A stretch of DNA of 64,000 bases from Azorhizobium doebereinerae UFLA1-100. GTDB lineage: Bacteria > Pseudomonadota > Alphaproteobacteria > Rhizobiales > Xanthobacteraceae. Shown here one piece after another: positions 15,855 through 24,764 of the stretch (the first letter of the stretch is position 1; every line of letters begins with the position of its first letter). The notes beneath the pieces are model-generated. The model searched no databases. It was given only the letters and a program-made list of their open reading frames with translations, and was not told where the DNA came from. Location: positions 372,001 to 436,000 of the forward strand of contig NZ_AXBA01000001.1 of assembly GCF_000473085.1 (NCBI RefSeq). Reading direction: 5' to 3'. Both the position numbers and the translations under genes were made by a program.

Positions 15855-18800
15855 CCGAGCCGACGCCTGCCCCAGCGGATCTGCTTGCGCGCACCGGCAC
15901 GCTCGCCATCCTGCGTCCGGCACAGCATGTGAAGGGCCTCGTGCCCACCACGCCGCCGCCCGAGGGGGCGCTGGACATCTTCCTTTACGTGGACGACGCC
16001 GGCACGGTCATGGCCTTCAACGGCCACGTCGATCTCGGCACCGGCATCCGCACCGCCCTCGCCCAGATCGTGGCGGAAGAGCTGGACGTGCCGCTCGACC
16101 GGGTTGTGATGGTGCTGGGCCATACCGGCGGCACGCCCAACCAGGGCGCCACCATCGCCAGCGACAGCATCCAGGTCTCCGCCATCCCGCTGCGCCGCGC
16201 CGCCGCCCAGGCGCGCCACCGCCTCGTGGCGCTCGCCGCCGAGGCGCTGGACGTTCCCGCCGACGACCTCATGGTGACCGACGGTGTGGTGCATCCCCGC
16301 GCCGGCGGCAATGCGGGCCTGTCCTATGCCGCCATCCTGGCCGGCCGGCAGGAGCGGCTGATGCTGGCCGAGACCGTGGCGGTGAAGCCGGTCTCCGATT
16401 ATCGCATCGTCGGCCAGCGCATGCCCCGCGTGGACATTCCGGCCAAGGCCACCGGCACCTTCGCTTATGTGCATGACGTGCGCGTGCCCGGCATGCTGCA
16501 CGGTCGCGTGGTGCGCCCGCCTTATGCCGGCGTCGATGCCGGCGATTTCATCGGCCACAGCCTGATCGGGGTGGACGAGAGTTCCGTCGCCGGCCTCCCC
16601 GGCGTGGTGGCGGTGGTCACCATGGGCGACTTCGTCGGCGTGGTGGCCGAGCGCGAGGAGCAGGCGGCAGAAGCCGCACGGCGCCTCGTGGTGCGCTGGA
16701 AGCCGGCGCCGCCCTTGCCGGACCTGAAGGACCTCCCGAACGCCCTGCGCGCCAACCCCAGCCGCACCCGCACGCTGCTGGACACCGGCGACGTGGACGC
16801 CGCCCGCGCGGCCGCCGCCTATCCCATGGACCGCACCTATGTGTGGCCCTACCAGATGCATGCCTCCATCGGCCCCTCCTGCGCCGTCGCCGATGTGACA
16901 GCTCAGGGCGTGACGGTGTGGTCCGGCACACAGAACCCCTTTCCCCTGCGCGCCGACATCGCCCTGCTGCTGGGCCTGCCGGAAGACGTCATCGAGATCA
17001 TCCGCTTCGAGGCGGCCGGCTGCTACGGCCGCAATTGCGCGGACGACGTGGCCGCGGACGCGGCCCTATTGTCCCGCGCGGTGGGGCGGCCGGTACGGGT
17101 GCAGCTCACCCGCGAGCAGGAGCACGCCTGGGAGCCCAAGGGCGCGGCCCAGCTCATGGAGGTGAAGGGCGGGCTGAATGCCGACGGCACGGTGGCGGCC
17201 TATGATTTCTCCACCCGCTATCCCTCCAACGCCGCCACCACGCTGGCGCTGCTGTTGACCGGCCGCGTGCCGGCCGACAATCCCATTTTCGAGATGGGCG
17301 ACCGCACCTCGATCGCCCCCTATGCCTATGACAACATGCGGGTGGTGGTGCACGACATGGCGCCCCTCGTCCGGGCGGCCTGGCTGCGCGGCGTCTCGGC
17401 GCTGCCCAATTCCTTCGCCCACGAAAGCTATGTGGACGAGCTCGCCACCGCCGCCGGCGTCGATCCGGTGGAGTTCCGCCTGCGCCACCTGCATGACCCC
17501 CGCGCCGTGGACCTGGTGAAGGAGGTCGCGGAGAAGGCCGGCTGGGAGCACCGCACCGGCCCCCGCCAGGAGGTGGTGGAGGGCGACATCGTGCGCGGTC
17601 AGGGCTTTGCCTACGCGCTCTATGTGCACTCCAAATTCCCCGGCTACGGCGCCGCCTGGTCCGCCTGGGTGGCGGAGGTGGAGGTCAACAAAGCCACCGG
17701 CGACGTGAACGTGACCCGCGTGGTGGTCGGCCAGGACTCAGGGCTGATGATCAATCCGGCCGGGATCGAGCATCAGATCCACGGCAATGTCATCCAGTCC
17801 ACCAGCCGGGCGCTGAAGGAGGAGGTGAGCTTCTCCGATACCGCCGTCGCCAGCCGGGAATGGGGCGCCTATCCCATTCTCACCTTCCCCGAGGTGCCGG
17901 TCATCAAGGTGGTGCTGATGCCCCGCCCGGAGGAGCCGCCGCTGGGGAGCGGCGAGAGCGCCTCCGTGCCCAGCGCGGCGGCCATCGCCAACGCCATTTT
18001 CGACGCCACCGGCGTGCGCTTCCGCGAGCCGCCGTTCACCCCGGACCGCGTGCGCGCCGCCCTTACCGGCGAGACGCCCCCGCCGGAGCCGAAGCCGCAC
18101 AAGAAGAAGCGCTCCTGGTTCGCCATGGCCGGCGCGGCGCTGGCCGGGGCGCTCGGCATGGCCACCATCGCCCTGCCGATCCGTGGCGCCATCGCGCCCA
18201 TCGCGCCGCCCGATCCGTCGGCCTTCTCGGCGGAGATGATCGCGCGCGGCAAGCAGCTGGCGGCGCTGGGCGACTGCGCCGTCTGCCATACGGTGCCGGG
18301 CGGCGTCGCCAACGCCGGCGGGCGGGCCATGGAGACCCCCTTCGGCACGGTCTACGCCACCAATCTGACGCCGGATTCGGACACCGGCATCGGCCGCTGG
18401 TCCTATGCCGCTTTCGAGCGGGCCATGCGCGAGGGCATCTCGCGGGACGGGCGCCACCTCTACCCCGCCTTTCCCTACACCGCCTTCACCAAAGCCTCCG
18501 ACACCGACCTCCAGGCGCTCTACGCCTATCTGATGTCGCAACCGCCCGCCTCCGCCCCGGTGCCGGAGGCGAAGATGGCCTTCCCCTTCAACATCCGCCC
18601 GCTGATGGCCGCCTGGAACATGCTGTTCCTCATGACCGGCCAGGCGGTGGCGGACCCGGCGCGATCGCCGCAATGGAACCGGGGCGCCTATCTGGTGGAG
18701 GGGCTCGGCCATTGCGGCGCGTGCCACACGCCGCGCAATGGCCTGGGCGCGGAAAAGACCGGCGCGGCTTATCTTGCCGGCGGCATGGTGGACGGCTGGG

Positions 18801-19402
18801 AGGCACCCGCGCTGACCGCCTTGTCCAAGGCGCCGATCCCGTGGACGGAGGCCGAGCTGTATTCATATCTGCGCACCGGCTTTTCGCCCCACCACGGCAC
18901 GGCAGCCGGGCCGATGGCGCCGGTGGTGCAGGAACTGGCGCATCTGCCGGACGCGGACATCCGCGCCATGGCGGTCTATCTCGCCTCCTTCTCCGGCCCC
19001 GCTCCGGCCGATCCCGAGACGAAGGCCGCCACGCTCCAGGCGCAGGCGACCGCTGCGCTGCGCCCGCTCGATACGCTCGGCGGCAAGCTCTATGAGGGCG
19101 CCTGCGCCGCCTGCCATTCGGAGAGCGGCCCGACGCTGTTCGGCGTGCGCCCGGCGCTGGCGCTCAACACCAATGTCCATGCGGCGCGGCCGGACAATCT
19201 GGTGCGGGTGATTCTCGACGGCATCCCCTCGCCCGCCGCCCGCGACCTCGGCGACATGCCGGCCTTCCGCGACAGCCTGGACGACGGGCAGGTGGCTGCC
19301 CTGGTGCGCTACATCCGCGCCAAGTTCGCCCCCGACGCGCCGGCGTGGGAAAGCGTGGAGAGCACAGTGGCGCGGCTGCGGAGCGCGCCCGGAACCCATT
19401 AG
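15851..19402 (+). CDS. nicB: Nicotinate dehydrogenase large subunit fused to three cytochrome c domains (NicB-like)
   Basis: A 1183-residue fusion with the layout of Pseudomonas putida NicB, which is of very similar length. Residues 1 to about 740 are the molybdopterin subunit; Glu702 in the GSGES motif is the expected catalytic base. A basic patch (751-754) precedes one hydrophobic helix at about 755-778, then three haem motifs follow: C809-C812-H813, C955-C958-H959 and C1085-C1088-H1089. The positive-inside rule puts the molybdenum domain in the cytoplasm and the haems in the periplasm, feeding the respiratory chain. It hydroxylates nicotinate at C6. The longer upstream frame is a shadow of nicA. 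Confidence 0.9.
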   Translation: MTEPTPAPADLLARTGTLAILRPAQHVKGLVPTTPPPEGALDIFLYVDDAGTVMAFNGHVDLGTGIRTALAQIVAEELDVPLDRVVMVLGHTGGTPNQGATIASDSIQVSAIPLRRAAAQARHRLVALAAEALDVPADDLMVTDGVVHPRAGGNAGLSYAAILAGRQERLMLAETVAVKPVSDYRIVGQRMPRVDIPAKATGTFAYVHDVRVPGMLHGRVVRPPYAGVDAGDFIGHSLIGVDESSVAGLPGVVAVVTMGDFVGVVAEREEQAAEAARRLVVRWKPAPPLPDLKDLPNALRANPSRTRTLLDTGDVDAARAAAAYPMDRTYVWPYQMHASIGPSCAVADVTAQGVTVWSGTQNPFPLRADIALLLGLPEDVIEIIRFEAAGCYGRNCADDVAADAALLSRAVGRPVRVQLTREQEHAWEPKGAAQLMEVKGGLNADGTVAAYDFSTRYPSNAATTLALLLTGRVPADNPIFEMGDRTSIAPYAYDNMRVVVHDMAPLVRAAWLRGVSALPNSFAHESYVDELATAAGVDPVEFRLRHLHDPRAVDLVKEVAEKAGWEHRTGPRQEVVEGDIVRGQGFAYALYVHSKFPGYGAAWSAWVAEVEVNKATGDVNVTRVVVGQDSGLMINPAGIEHQIHGNVIQSTSRALKEEVSFSDTAVASREWGAYPILTFPEVPVIKVVLMPRPEEPPLGSGESASVPSAAAIANAIFDATGVRFREPPFTPDRVRAALTGETPPPEPKPHKKKRSWFAMAGAALAGALGMATIALPIRGAIAPIAPPDPSAFSAEMIARGKQLAALGDCAVCHTVPGGVANAGGRAMETPFGTVYATNLTPDSDTGIGRWSYAAFERAMREGISRDGRHLYPAFPYTAFTKASDTDLQALYAYLMSQPPASAPVPEAKMAFPFNIRPLMAAWNMLFLMTGQAVADPARSPQWNRGAYLVEGLGHCGACHTPRNGLGAEKTGAAYLAGGMVDGWEAPALTALSKAPIPWTEAELYSYLRTGFSPHHGTAAGPMAPVVQELAHLPDADIRAMAVYLASFSGPAPADPETKAATLQAQATAALRPLDTLGGKLYEGACAACHSESGPTLFGVRPALALNTNVHAARPDNLVRVILDGIPSPAARDLGDMPAFRDSLDDGQVAALVRYIRAKFAPDAPAWESVESTVARLRSAPGTH

Positions 19403-19508
19403 CCGCGGGGGCGGCCCCGTCCCTGCCCGTAATCTCCGCATTCCTGCTCAAAATGTCCGCACATCGCGGCATCCTGGCCGATTGACAGGCGCGACCGGTA
19501 TTTCTATT

Positions 19509-19529
19509 TTTCATTTGTATACAAACAAT
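19509..19529 (+). promoter_or_regulatory. Operator-like site C (in front of ferredoxin gene), best palindrome
   Basis: Contains the perfect 12-bp palindrome TTTGTATACAAA at 19514-19525, flanked by TTTCAT on the left. It lies 46-66 bases upstream of the ferredoxin start in a short A+T-rich patch. Palindromes of this kind are typical of MarR or FCD-type GntR regulators. It is the best centred of the four related sites. Confidence 0.7.
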
Positions 19530-19574
19530 ATGAGACATGCCGCTTCGGCACGTCACCGGATCGGGACCCGTTCC

Positions 19575-19904
19575 ATGGCCTATGTCGTCACCGATGGCTG
19601 CATCCGCTGCAAATACATGGACTGCGTGTCCGTCTGCCCGGTGGACTGCTTCTATGCCGGCGAGAACATGCTGGTGATCCACCCAGACGAGTGCATCGAC
19701 TGCGGCGTGTGCGAGCCGGAATGCCCCGCCGAGGCGATCCTGCCGGACACTGATCCCCGCGCCGGGGCATGGGCGGCGCTGAACGCCGAATATGCCGCCA
19801 AATGGCCCAACATCACCGAAAAGGGCACCCCGCCCGACGATGCCGACGACTGGAAGGGCAAGGACGGCAAGCTCGCCTTGCTCTCTCCCGCCCCCGCCGC
19901 CTGA
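19575..19904 (+). CDS. Seven-iron-type (FdxA-like) ferredoxin
   Basis: A 109-residue bacterial ferredoxin. The N-terminal cluster region has Cys at 9, 12, 17, 21 and 25 ([17 protein letters not shown]), and the second has 40, 43, 46 and 50 ([11 protein letters not shown]). This spacing is the [3Fe-4S]/[4Fe-4S] FdxA type. It is followed 31 bp later by a ferredoxin-NADP reductase, and Hnr is ferredoxin-dependent in E. barkeri. I infer the route NADPH to reductase to this ferredoxin to Hnr. Confidence 0.92.
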   Translation: MAYVVTDGCIRCKYMDCVSVCPVDCFYAGENMLVIHPDECIDCGVCEPECPAEAILPDTDPRAGAWAALNAEYAAKWPNITEKGTPPDDADDWKGKDGKLALLSPAPAA

Positions 19905-19935
19905 TCCCTGCAAACGCGAACCGACCGAGCCTGCC

Positions 19936-20709
19936 ATGAGCAATCTGATGGAAGAGCGCGTGCTCAGCGTCCACCACTGGACCGACCGCCTGTTCAGCTT
20001 CACCACCACCCGCGACAGCACCTTCCGCTTCCGCAACGGCGAGTTCACCATGATCGGCCTCAAGGTCGACGGGAAGCCGCTGCTGCGTGCCTATTCGGTG
20101 GCCAGCCCGAACTATGACGAGACGCTGGAATTCTTCTCCATCAAGGTGCCGGACGGTCCCCTCACCTCCCGCCTCCAGCATCTGAAGGAAGGCGACCCGA
20201 TCATCGTCGGTCGCAAGGCCACCGGCACGCTGGTGATCGACAACCTGCGGGACGGCGAGAACCTCTATCTGCTCGGCACCGGCACCGGCCTTGCCCCGTT
20301 CATGTCCATCATCCGCGACCCGGAGACCTACGAGCGCTTCGACAAGGTGGTGCTGGTCCACGGCTGCCGCGAAGTGGCCGAGCTGGCCTATGGCGAGCTC
20401 ATCACCGAGCAGTTGCCCAAGCACGAGTTCCTCGGCGAGGAGATCTCCAGCAAGCTCATCTACTACCCCACCGTGACCCGCGAGCCGTTCCGCAACCGGG
20501 GGCGCGTCACCGACCTGATCGAGAGCGGCAAGCTGTTCGAGGACATCGGCCTGCCGCCGCTCGACAAGGCCCGCGACCGCATCATGCTCTGCGGTTCGCC
20601 GCAGATGATGACGGAGCTGCGCGGCATGTTCGAGGCCCGCGGCTTCGAGGAAGGCAACCACGGCGAGGCCAGCGACTTCGTGCTGGAAAAGGCGTTCGCC
20701 GAACGTTGA
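19936..20709 (+). CDS. Ferredoxin-NADP reductase, nicotinate-cluster copy
   Basis: A 257-residue bacterial-type ferredoxin-NADP reductase. The FAD site is RAYSVASPNYDE, the NADP site GTGTGLAPFMSI with VHGCREVAELAY, and the C terminus (VLEKAFAER) is the short subclass II ending. It closely resembles the gene at 35437, which has the same length and start, so the genome has at least two. This copy is in the ferredoxin operon and probably recharges that ferredoxin for Hnr. A 12-bp hairpin follows the stop. Confidence 0.93.
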   Translation: MSNLMEERVLSVHHWTDRLFSFTTTRDSTFRFRNGEFTMIGLKVDGKPLLRAYSVASPNYDETLEFFSIKVPDGPLTSRLQHLKEGDPIIVGRKATGTLVIDNLRDGENLYLLGTGTGLAPFMSIIRDPETYERFDKVVLVHGCREVAELAYGELITEQLPKHEFLGEEISSKLIYYPTVTREPFRNRGRVTDLIESGKLFEDIGLPPLDKARDRIMLCGSPQMMTELRGMFEARGFEEGNHGEASDFVLEKAFAER

Positions 20710-20717
20710 GAATTTTT

Positions 20718-20751
20718 GCCCGGACGCGGTTCTCAAGCGCCGCGTCCGGGC
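20718..20751 (+). terminator. Hairpin after ferredoxin-NADP reductase gene
   Basis: GCCCGGACGCGG at 20718-20729 pairs exactly with CCGCGTCCGGGC at 20740-20751 around a 10-base loop. The T-run after it is weak (CTTTC), so termination may be partial. It separates the ferredoxin/reductase unit from operator D and the enamidase gene. Confidence 0.55.
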
Positions 20752-20756
20752 GTAGC

Positions 20757-20777
20757 TTTCATATGCCTACAAATAAA
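20757..20777 (+). promoter_or_regulatory. Operator-like site D (in front of enamidase)
   Basis: TTTCATATGCCTACAAATAA matches site C at 16 of 21 aligned positions. It follows the hairpin and lies 50-70 bases before the enamidase start, the same distance range as sites A and C before their genes. It implies a separate promoter for the enamidase gene. Confidence 0.6.
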
Positions 20778-20826
20778 TGGCCGGGACCGCCCGCGCGTCG
20801 CCGGCAATGCTTTCCGGAGTACCAAG

Positions 20827-22023
20827 ATGGCCCACGACGCCCCGAGCGGCCCCACCGGCCCGACCAAGCTCGTCATCCGCAACATCGGCCTGCTGCTCAG
20901 CGGCGACCTTGAGAAGCCGATCCTCGATGCCGACACCATCGTCGCCGAGAACAGCCGCATCACCGCCATCGGCCGCCTGAAGGACGTGGACACCGAGGGC
21001 GCCACTACGCTCATCGACGCCAACGGCGCCGCGGTGACGCCTGGGCTCATCGACAGCCATGTGCATCCCGTGGCCGGCGACTGGACGCCGCGCCAGAGCC
21101 AGCTCAACTGGATCGACAGCTTCCTGCACGGCGGCGTCACCACCATGATCTCGGCCGGCGAAGTGCATTATCCCGGCCGCCCGCGCGACGTGGTGGGCCT
21201 GAAGGCGCTCGCCATCACCGCCCAGCGCACCTTCACCAACTTTCGCCCCGGCGGCGTGAAGATCCATGCCGGCGCGCCGGTGATCGAGCACGAGATGGTG
21301 GAAGAGGACTTCAAGGAGCTCGCCGCCGCCGGCGTGAAGCTTCTGGGCGAGGTCGGCCTCGGCGGCGTCAAGGACGGCCCCACCGCCCGCAAGATGGTCG
21401 GCTGGGCGCGCAAGTACGGCATCCAGTCCACCATCCACACCGGCGGCCCCTCCATTCCCGGCTCCGGCCTGATCGACAAGGACGTGGTGCTGGAGGCGGA
21501 CACCGACGTGGTCGGGCACATCAACGGCGGGCACACCGCCCTGCCGGACAGCCAGATCCGCTGCATCTGCGAGGGCTGCAAGCGCGGCCTGGAACTGGTG
21601 CACAACGGCAATGAGCGCTCCGCCCTCTACACCCTGCGCATCGCCAAGGAGATGGGCGACCTCAACCGCGTCATCCTCGGCACCGACGCCCCCGCCGGCT
21701 CGGGCGTGCAGCCGTTGGGCATCCTGCGGATGGTTTCGCTGCTGTCCTCACTGGGCGACCTGCCGGCGGAAGTCGCCTTCTGCCTTGCCACCGGCAACAC
21801 CGCGCGCATGCGGGCGCTGGACTGCGGGATCATCGAGGTGGGACGCACGGCGGACTTCGTCATCATGGACACCGCCCAGCACTCGGCCGGCAGGAACCTG
21901 CTGGAGAGCGTGCAGCTCGGCGATCTGCCGGGCATCGGCATGACCGTCATCGACGGCATCGTGCGCACCGAGCGCTCGCGCAACACCCCGCCGGCGACCC
22001 GCGTGCCCTTCATCGTGAAGTAA
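20827..22023 (+). CDS. ena: Enamidase (1,4,5,6-tetrahydro-6-oxonicotinate hydrolase), amidohydrolase family
   Basis: A 398-residue amidohydrolase. Metal ligands are visible as H78-x-H80 in DSHVHP, a later HTGGPS, GHINGGHTAL and the Asp in GTDAPAGSGV. E. barkeri enamidase, an Fe/Zn enzyme of this family, opens tetrahydro-6-oxonicotinate to ammonia and 2-formylglutarate, and this gene sits in the matching pathway. The ATG at 20827 follows GGAG at about 9 bases; an upstream start would run through operator D. A strong terminator follows the stop. Confidence 0.87.
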   Translation: MAHDAPSGPTGPTKLVIRNIGLLLSGDLEKPILDADTIVAENSRITAIGRLKDVDTEGATTLIDANGAAVTPGLIDSHVHPVAGDWTPRQSQLNWIDSFLHGGVTTMISAGEVHYPGRPRDVVGLKALAITAQRTFTNFRPGGVKIHAGAPVIEHEMVEEDFKELAAAGVKLLGEVGLGGVKDGPTARKMVGWARKYGIQSTIHTGGPSIPGSGLIDKDVVLEADTDVVGHINGGHTALPDSQIRCICEGCKRGLELVHNGNERSALYTLRIAKEMGDLNRVILGTDAPAGSGVQPLGILRMVSLLSSLGDLPAEVAFCLATGNTARMRALDCGIIEVGRTADFVIMDTAQHSAGRNLLESVQLGDLPGIGMTVIDGIVRTERSRNTPPATRVPFIVK

Positions 22024-22050
22024 GCGCCCGGGGCTTGGCCTCACAAAAGA

Positions 22051-22074
22051 AAAGCGCGCCTAGCGGCGCGCTTT
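22051..22074. terminator. Bidirectional rho-independent terminator
   Basis: AAAGCGCGCC (22051-22060), a TAGC loop, then GGCGCGCTTT with seven T in all. The A-run on the left gives a U-run on the other strand too. It serves both the enamidase gene and the convergent ABC transporter operon that ends at 22098. Confidence 0.9.
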
Positions 22075-22097
22075 TTTTGTGTTCCAACCGGCTGGCT

Positions 22098-22877
22098 TCA
22101 GAGCACTTGGCCCAGGAACGCCTTGGTGCGTTCGTCCTTGGGATTGGCGAAGAAGTCCGCCGGCGGTCCGTGCTCGACGATCAGGCCCTTGTCGGTGAAA
22201 TAGACATGGTCCGCCACCTCGCGGGCAAAACCCATTTCGTGGGTCACGAGGATGCAGGTCATGCCCTCCTCCGCCAGCTCGCGGATGGTGACCAGCACCT
22301 CCTTCACCGTCTCCGGATCGAGCGCGGCCGTCACCTCGTCGAACAGCATCACGTCCGGCCGCATGGCGAGCGAGCGGGCGATGGCGACGCGCTGCTGCTG
22401 GCCGCCGGAGAGCTGGCCGGGATAGACGTCCTCCTTGCCCTGCAGGCGCACCTTGGCCATCAGCGCCCGGGCGCGCACCTCCACCTCCTTGCGGTTCTGC
22501 TTCAGCACGTGGACCGGCGCCATCATCACGTTCTGCAGCGCGGTCCGGTGCGGGAACAGATTGTACTGCTGGAACACCATGCCGACCTTGCGGCGCAGCG
22601 CCAGCTTGTCGAGGTCGGGGTCGTTCACCTCCTGGCCCTCGACGCGGATGGTTCCGCTGTCCACCGGGATCAAGGCGTTGATGCAGCGGATGAGGGTGGA
22701 CTTGCCCGAGCCCGACGGCCCGATGATGCAGATCACCTCGCCCTTGCGCACGTCCAGCGACACGCCGCGCAGCACCTGCAGCGAGCCGAAGGCTTTGTGC
22801 ACGTCCACGAGGCGGATCAAGGGCTGGTCCGGGGTCCAGCCATATTCATTCTGCGAAACGGAAGGGTCAGCGGCCAA
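22098..22877 (-). CDS. Polar amino acid ABC transporter ATPase
   Basis: A 259-residue GlnQ/AapP-type ATPase with Walker [10 protein letters not shown], the Q-loop FQQYNLFPH, signature LSGGQQQR and Walker [14 protein letters not shown]. It has a 20-residue N-terminal extension before the first strand. It is the last gene of a four-gene minus-strand operon (binding protein, two permeases, ATPase), 27 bp after the second permease. Substrates of this group are polar amino acids such as glutamate or aspartate, or opines; the specific one cannot be read here. Confidence 0.93.
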   Translation of the reverse strand: MAADPSVSQNEYGWTPDQPLIRLVDVHKAFGSLQVLRGVSLDVRKGEVICIIGPSGSGKSTLIRCINALIPVDSGTIRVEGQEVNDPDLDKLALRRKVGMVFQQYNLFPHRTALQNVMMAPVHVLKQNRKEVEVRARALMAKVRLQGKEDVYPGQLSGGQQQRVAIARSLAMRPDVMLFDEVTAALDPETVKEVLVTIRELAEEGMTCILVTHEMGFAREVADHVYFTDKGLIVEHGPPADFFANPKDERTKAFLGQVL

Positions 22878-22904
22878 GACAGGTCTCCGGCGCGAAAAAC
22901 GTGA

Positions 22905-23774
22905 TCATTGATGAAGGTGGAAGCGCCGCTCCAGGCGACGGGTCCAGAGCTCGATGGGGTAGCAGTAGATGAAGAAGCACAGCATGGCGAAGCCGTAGAG
23001 CGGCGCCAGCAGGTCCGGTCGCCCTCCCTCGGCGGCATGCACCTGGGCGATCAGCGTCAGCATCTCGGTGACGCCGACGATGGAGGCCTGCACGGTGGCC
23101 ATGGTGACCAGCGTATAGAGGTTCATCCACGGCGGCAGCATGCGCTTGAGACACTGCGGCAGGATAATCATCCACATGGTCTGCCGGCGCGAGAAGGCGA
23201 GCGATTCCGCCGCCTCCCACTGGCCGCTGGGCAGCGAGCCCACCGCGCCGCGCACGATCTCCGACATGTTGGCCATCACCGGCAAGGCGAAGCCGATCAC
23301 CGCCTTCACCCAATCCGGGAACGGAATGGTCACGCCGAAGATCCGAAACTCGAAGGGGATCATGAACATGGCGAAGAACAGCAGCACCAGCCACGGCGCA
23401 TTGCGGAAGAACTGCGTGAGACCCCACGCGATCCGCCGCAGCGGGGTGGACAGGCTGATGGAGGCAAGGCCGAGGCCGACGCCCGCCACCGTGCCCAGCG
23501 CCATGGACAGCACCGAGATCAGGATGTTGAACAGGAATCCGCTCATCAGCAGCGGAAACCACTTGATGATGACACCGAAGGCCGAGAGCTGGTTGACCCC
23601 CGCCTGCGCATGGGCGCCACCGGCGATCAGCAGGCCGAGGCCGACGATCCCCAGAGCATGCAGCAGGGTGAGCCGCAACGGCGGGAACCGGCGCTGCGGC
23701 GCCGTCAGGCGGAAGGGCAGCAGGACCGGAAGCGGATGGGCGGGCGCTGCGGGCGCGGACGTGTCGCGGATCAT
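22905..23774 (-). CDS. Polar amino acid ABC transporter permease (second)
   Basis: A 289-residue His/Glu/Gln/Arg/opine-type permease. Membrane helices begin near residue 37; the coupling-loop motif is EIVRGAVGSLPSGQWEAAESL, and RRIAWGLTQFFRNAPWLVLLFF is the conserved TFFRNTP-like region. A long N-terminal cytoplasmic segment rich in Pro precedes the first helix. The start at 23774 overlaps the previous permease stop by 4 bases. Two different permeases imply a heterodimeric channel. Confidence 0.92.
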   Translation of the reverse strand: MIRDTSAPAAPAHPLPVLLPFRLTAPQRRFPPLRLTLLHALGIVGLGLLIAGGAHAQAGVNQLSAFGVIIKWFPLLMSGFLFNILISVLSMALGTVAGVGLGLASISLSTPLRRIAWGLTQFFRNAPWLVLLFFAMFMIPFEFRIFGVTIPFPDWVKAVIGFALPVMANMSEIVRGAVGSLPSGQWEAAESLAFSRRQTMWMIILPQCLKRMLPPWMNLYTLVTMATVQASIVGVTEMLTLIAQVHAAEGGRPDLLAPLYGFAMLCFFIYCYPIELWTRRLERRFHLHQ

Positions 23775-24529
23775 CGCGCCGCTCCCTGACCATAGCCAGG
23801 AATGGACAGGAAGCGCTCCCAGCGGTTCATGATGTAGACGAGGATGCCCACGAGGGCGGTGTAGACGATCAGCAGCACCGTCATCATCACCGGCACGTTC
23901 TGGCTGTCGTTCCAGATCTGCTTGGACACATAGAGCGTCTCGGGCACGGCGATGGCATAGGCCAGCGTGGTGGTCTTCAAGAGGTTCACGAGGTTGTTGT
24001 TCAGCGCCGGCAGACAGATGCGCAGGGCCAGAGGCAGCAGCACGTGGCGATAGACCCCGAGCCGGGTATAGCCCAGCGCCTCCGCCGCCTCGGTGGTGGT
24101 GCGCGGCACCGCCTCGATGCCGGAGCGGAAGATCTCGACATTGTAGGCGCCGGCGAACAACGACAGCGAGATGATCGCCCACTGCACGTTGGAGATCATC
24201 TGCACCATCATGCCGTCGTCATTCTCCACCCGCGGCAGGATCTGTCCGAGGCCGAAGTAGAAGAAGAAGATCTGCACCAGCGGCGGGGTGTTGCGGAACA
24301 GGACCACGAAGCCGTTGACGAAGGCGCGGATCGCCCGGGCCGGCGAGCCCTGCGCCCAGGCGCCGATCGCACCGATGATGGTGGAGATGATGATCGAGAC
24401 CACGGAGAGATAGATCGTCATGCCGAGGCCGGACAGGAAACGCTGCCGGTCATAGGGGTCGTAGACGATCGTCAGGTTGATGCCGGTGGTATCGTAGAGG
24501 TGGCGGAACCAATCCGCGACGAGATCCAT
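23771..24529 (-). CDS. Polar amino acid ABC transporter permease (first)
   Basis: A 252-residue permease of the same family: FVVLFRNTPPLVQIFFFYFGLGQ, then EIFRSGIEAVPRTTTEAAEALG as the coupling loop, and helices to the C terminus. It is coupled by ATGA to the next permease. A 235-bp gap containing a strong hairpin separates it from the binding-protein gene upstream. Confidence 0.92.
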   Translation of the reverse strand: MDLVADWFRHLYDTTGINLTIVYDPYDRQRFLSGLGMTIYLSVVSIIISTIIGAIGAWAQGSPARAIRAFVNGFVVLFRNTPPLVQIFFFYFGLGQILPRVENDDGMMVQMISNVQWAIISLSLFAGAYNVEIFRSGIEAVPRTTTEAAEALGYTRLGVYRHVLLPLALRICLPALNNNLVNLLKTTTLAYAIAVPETLYVSKQIWNDSQNVPVMMTVLLIVYTALVGILVYIMNRWERFLSIPGYGQGAAR

Positions 24530-24731
24530 ACGATCAGGCCAGTCGAGCGAGAGAAAACAGGAATGAAGCCGGCAAAGCCGCCGGCATCGGCAGGAACAGA
24601 ACGCGGAGAACCCAATATCCCCGCCCGGCCCGCCCGACGACGGGGCGTCGTGCTCGCCGTCGGCGGCCGCGCGAAGCGCAGACCCGGCACGCGGGAGCAG
24701 GCTGGCGCCTTACCGGAGCCGCGACGGGAAC

Positions 24732-24757
24732 GGCGCGCCGCCCGCAGGCGGCGCGCC
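24732..24757 (-). other. Intercistronic stem-loop after binding-protein gene
   Basis: GGCGCGCCGCC at 24732-24742 pairs exactly with GGCGGCGCGCC at 24747-24757 around a CGCA loop, just 8 bases downstream of the binding-protein stop on the minus strand. There is no U-run. The remainder of the 235-bp gap (24530-24764) shows no gene. A role in mRNA stability or partial termination is likely. Confidence 0.6.
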
Positions 24758-24764
24758 CAAGGGC

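Noticed and set aside
19509-19529. A GntR (FCD) regulator as owner of the operator sites
   Set aside because: The palindrome would suit it, but no GntR gene is in the window, while a MarR gene is in the cluster. Kept only as an alternative.
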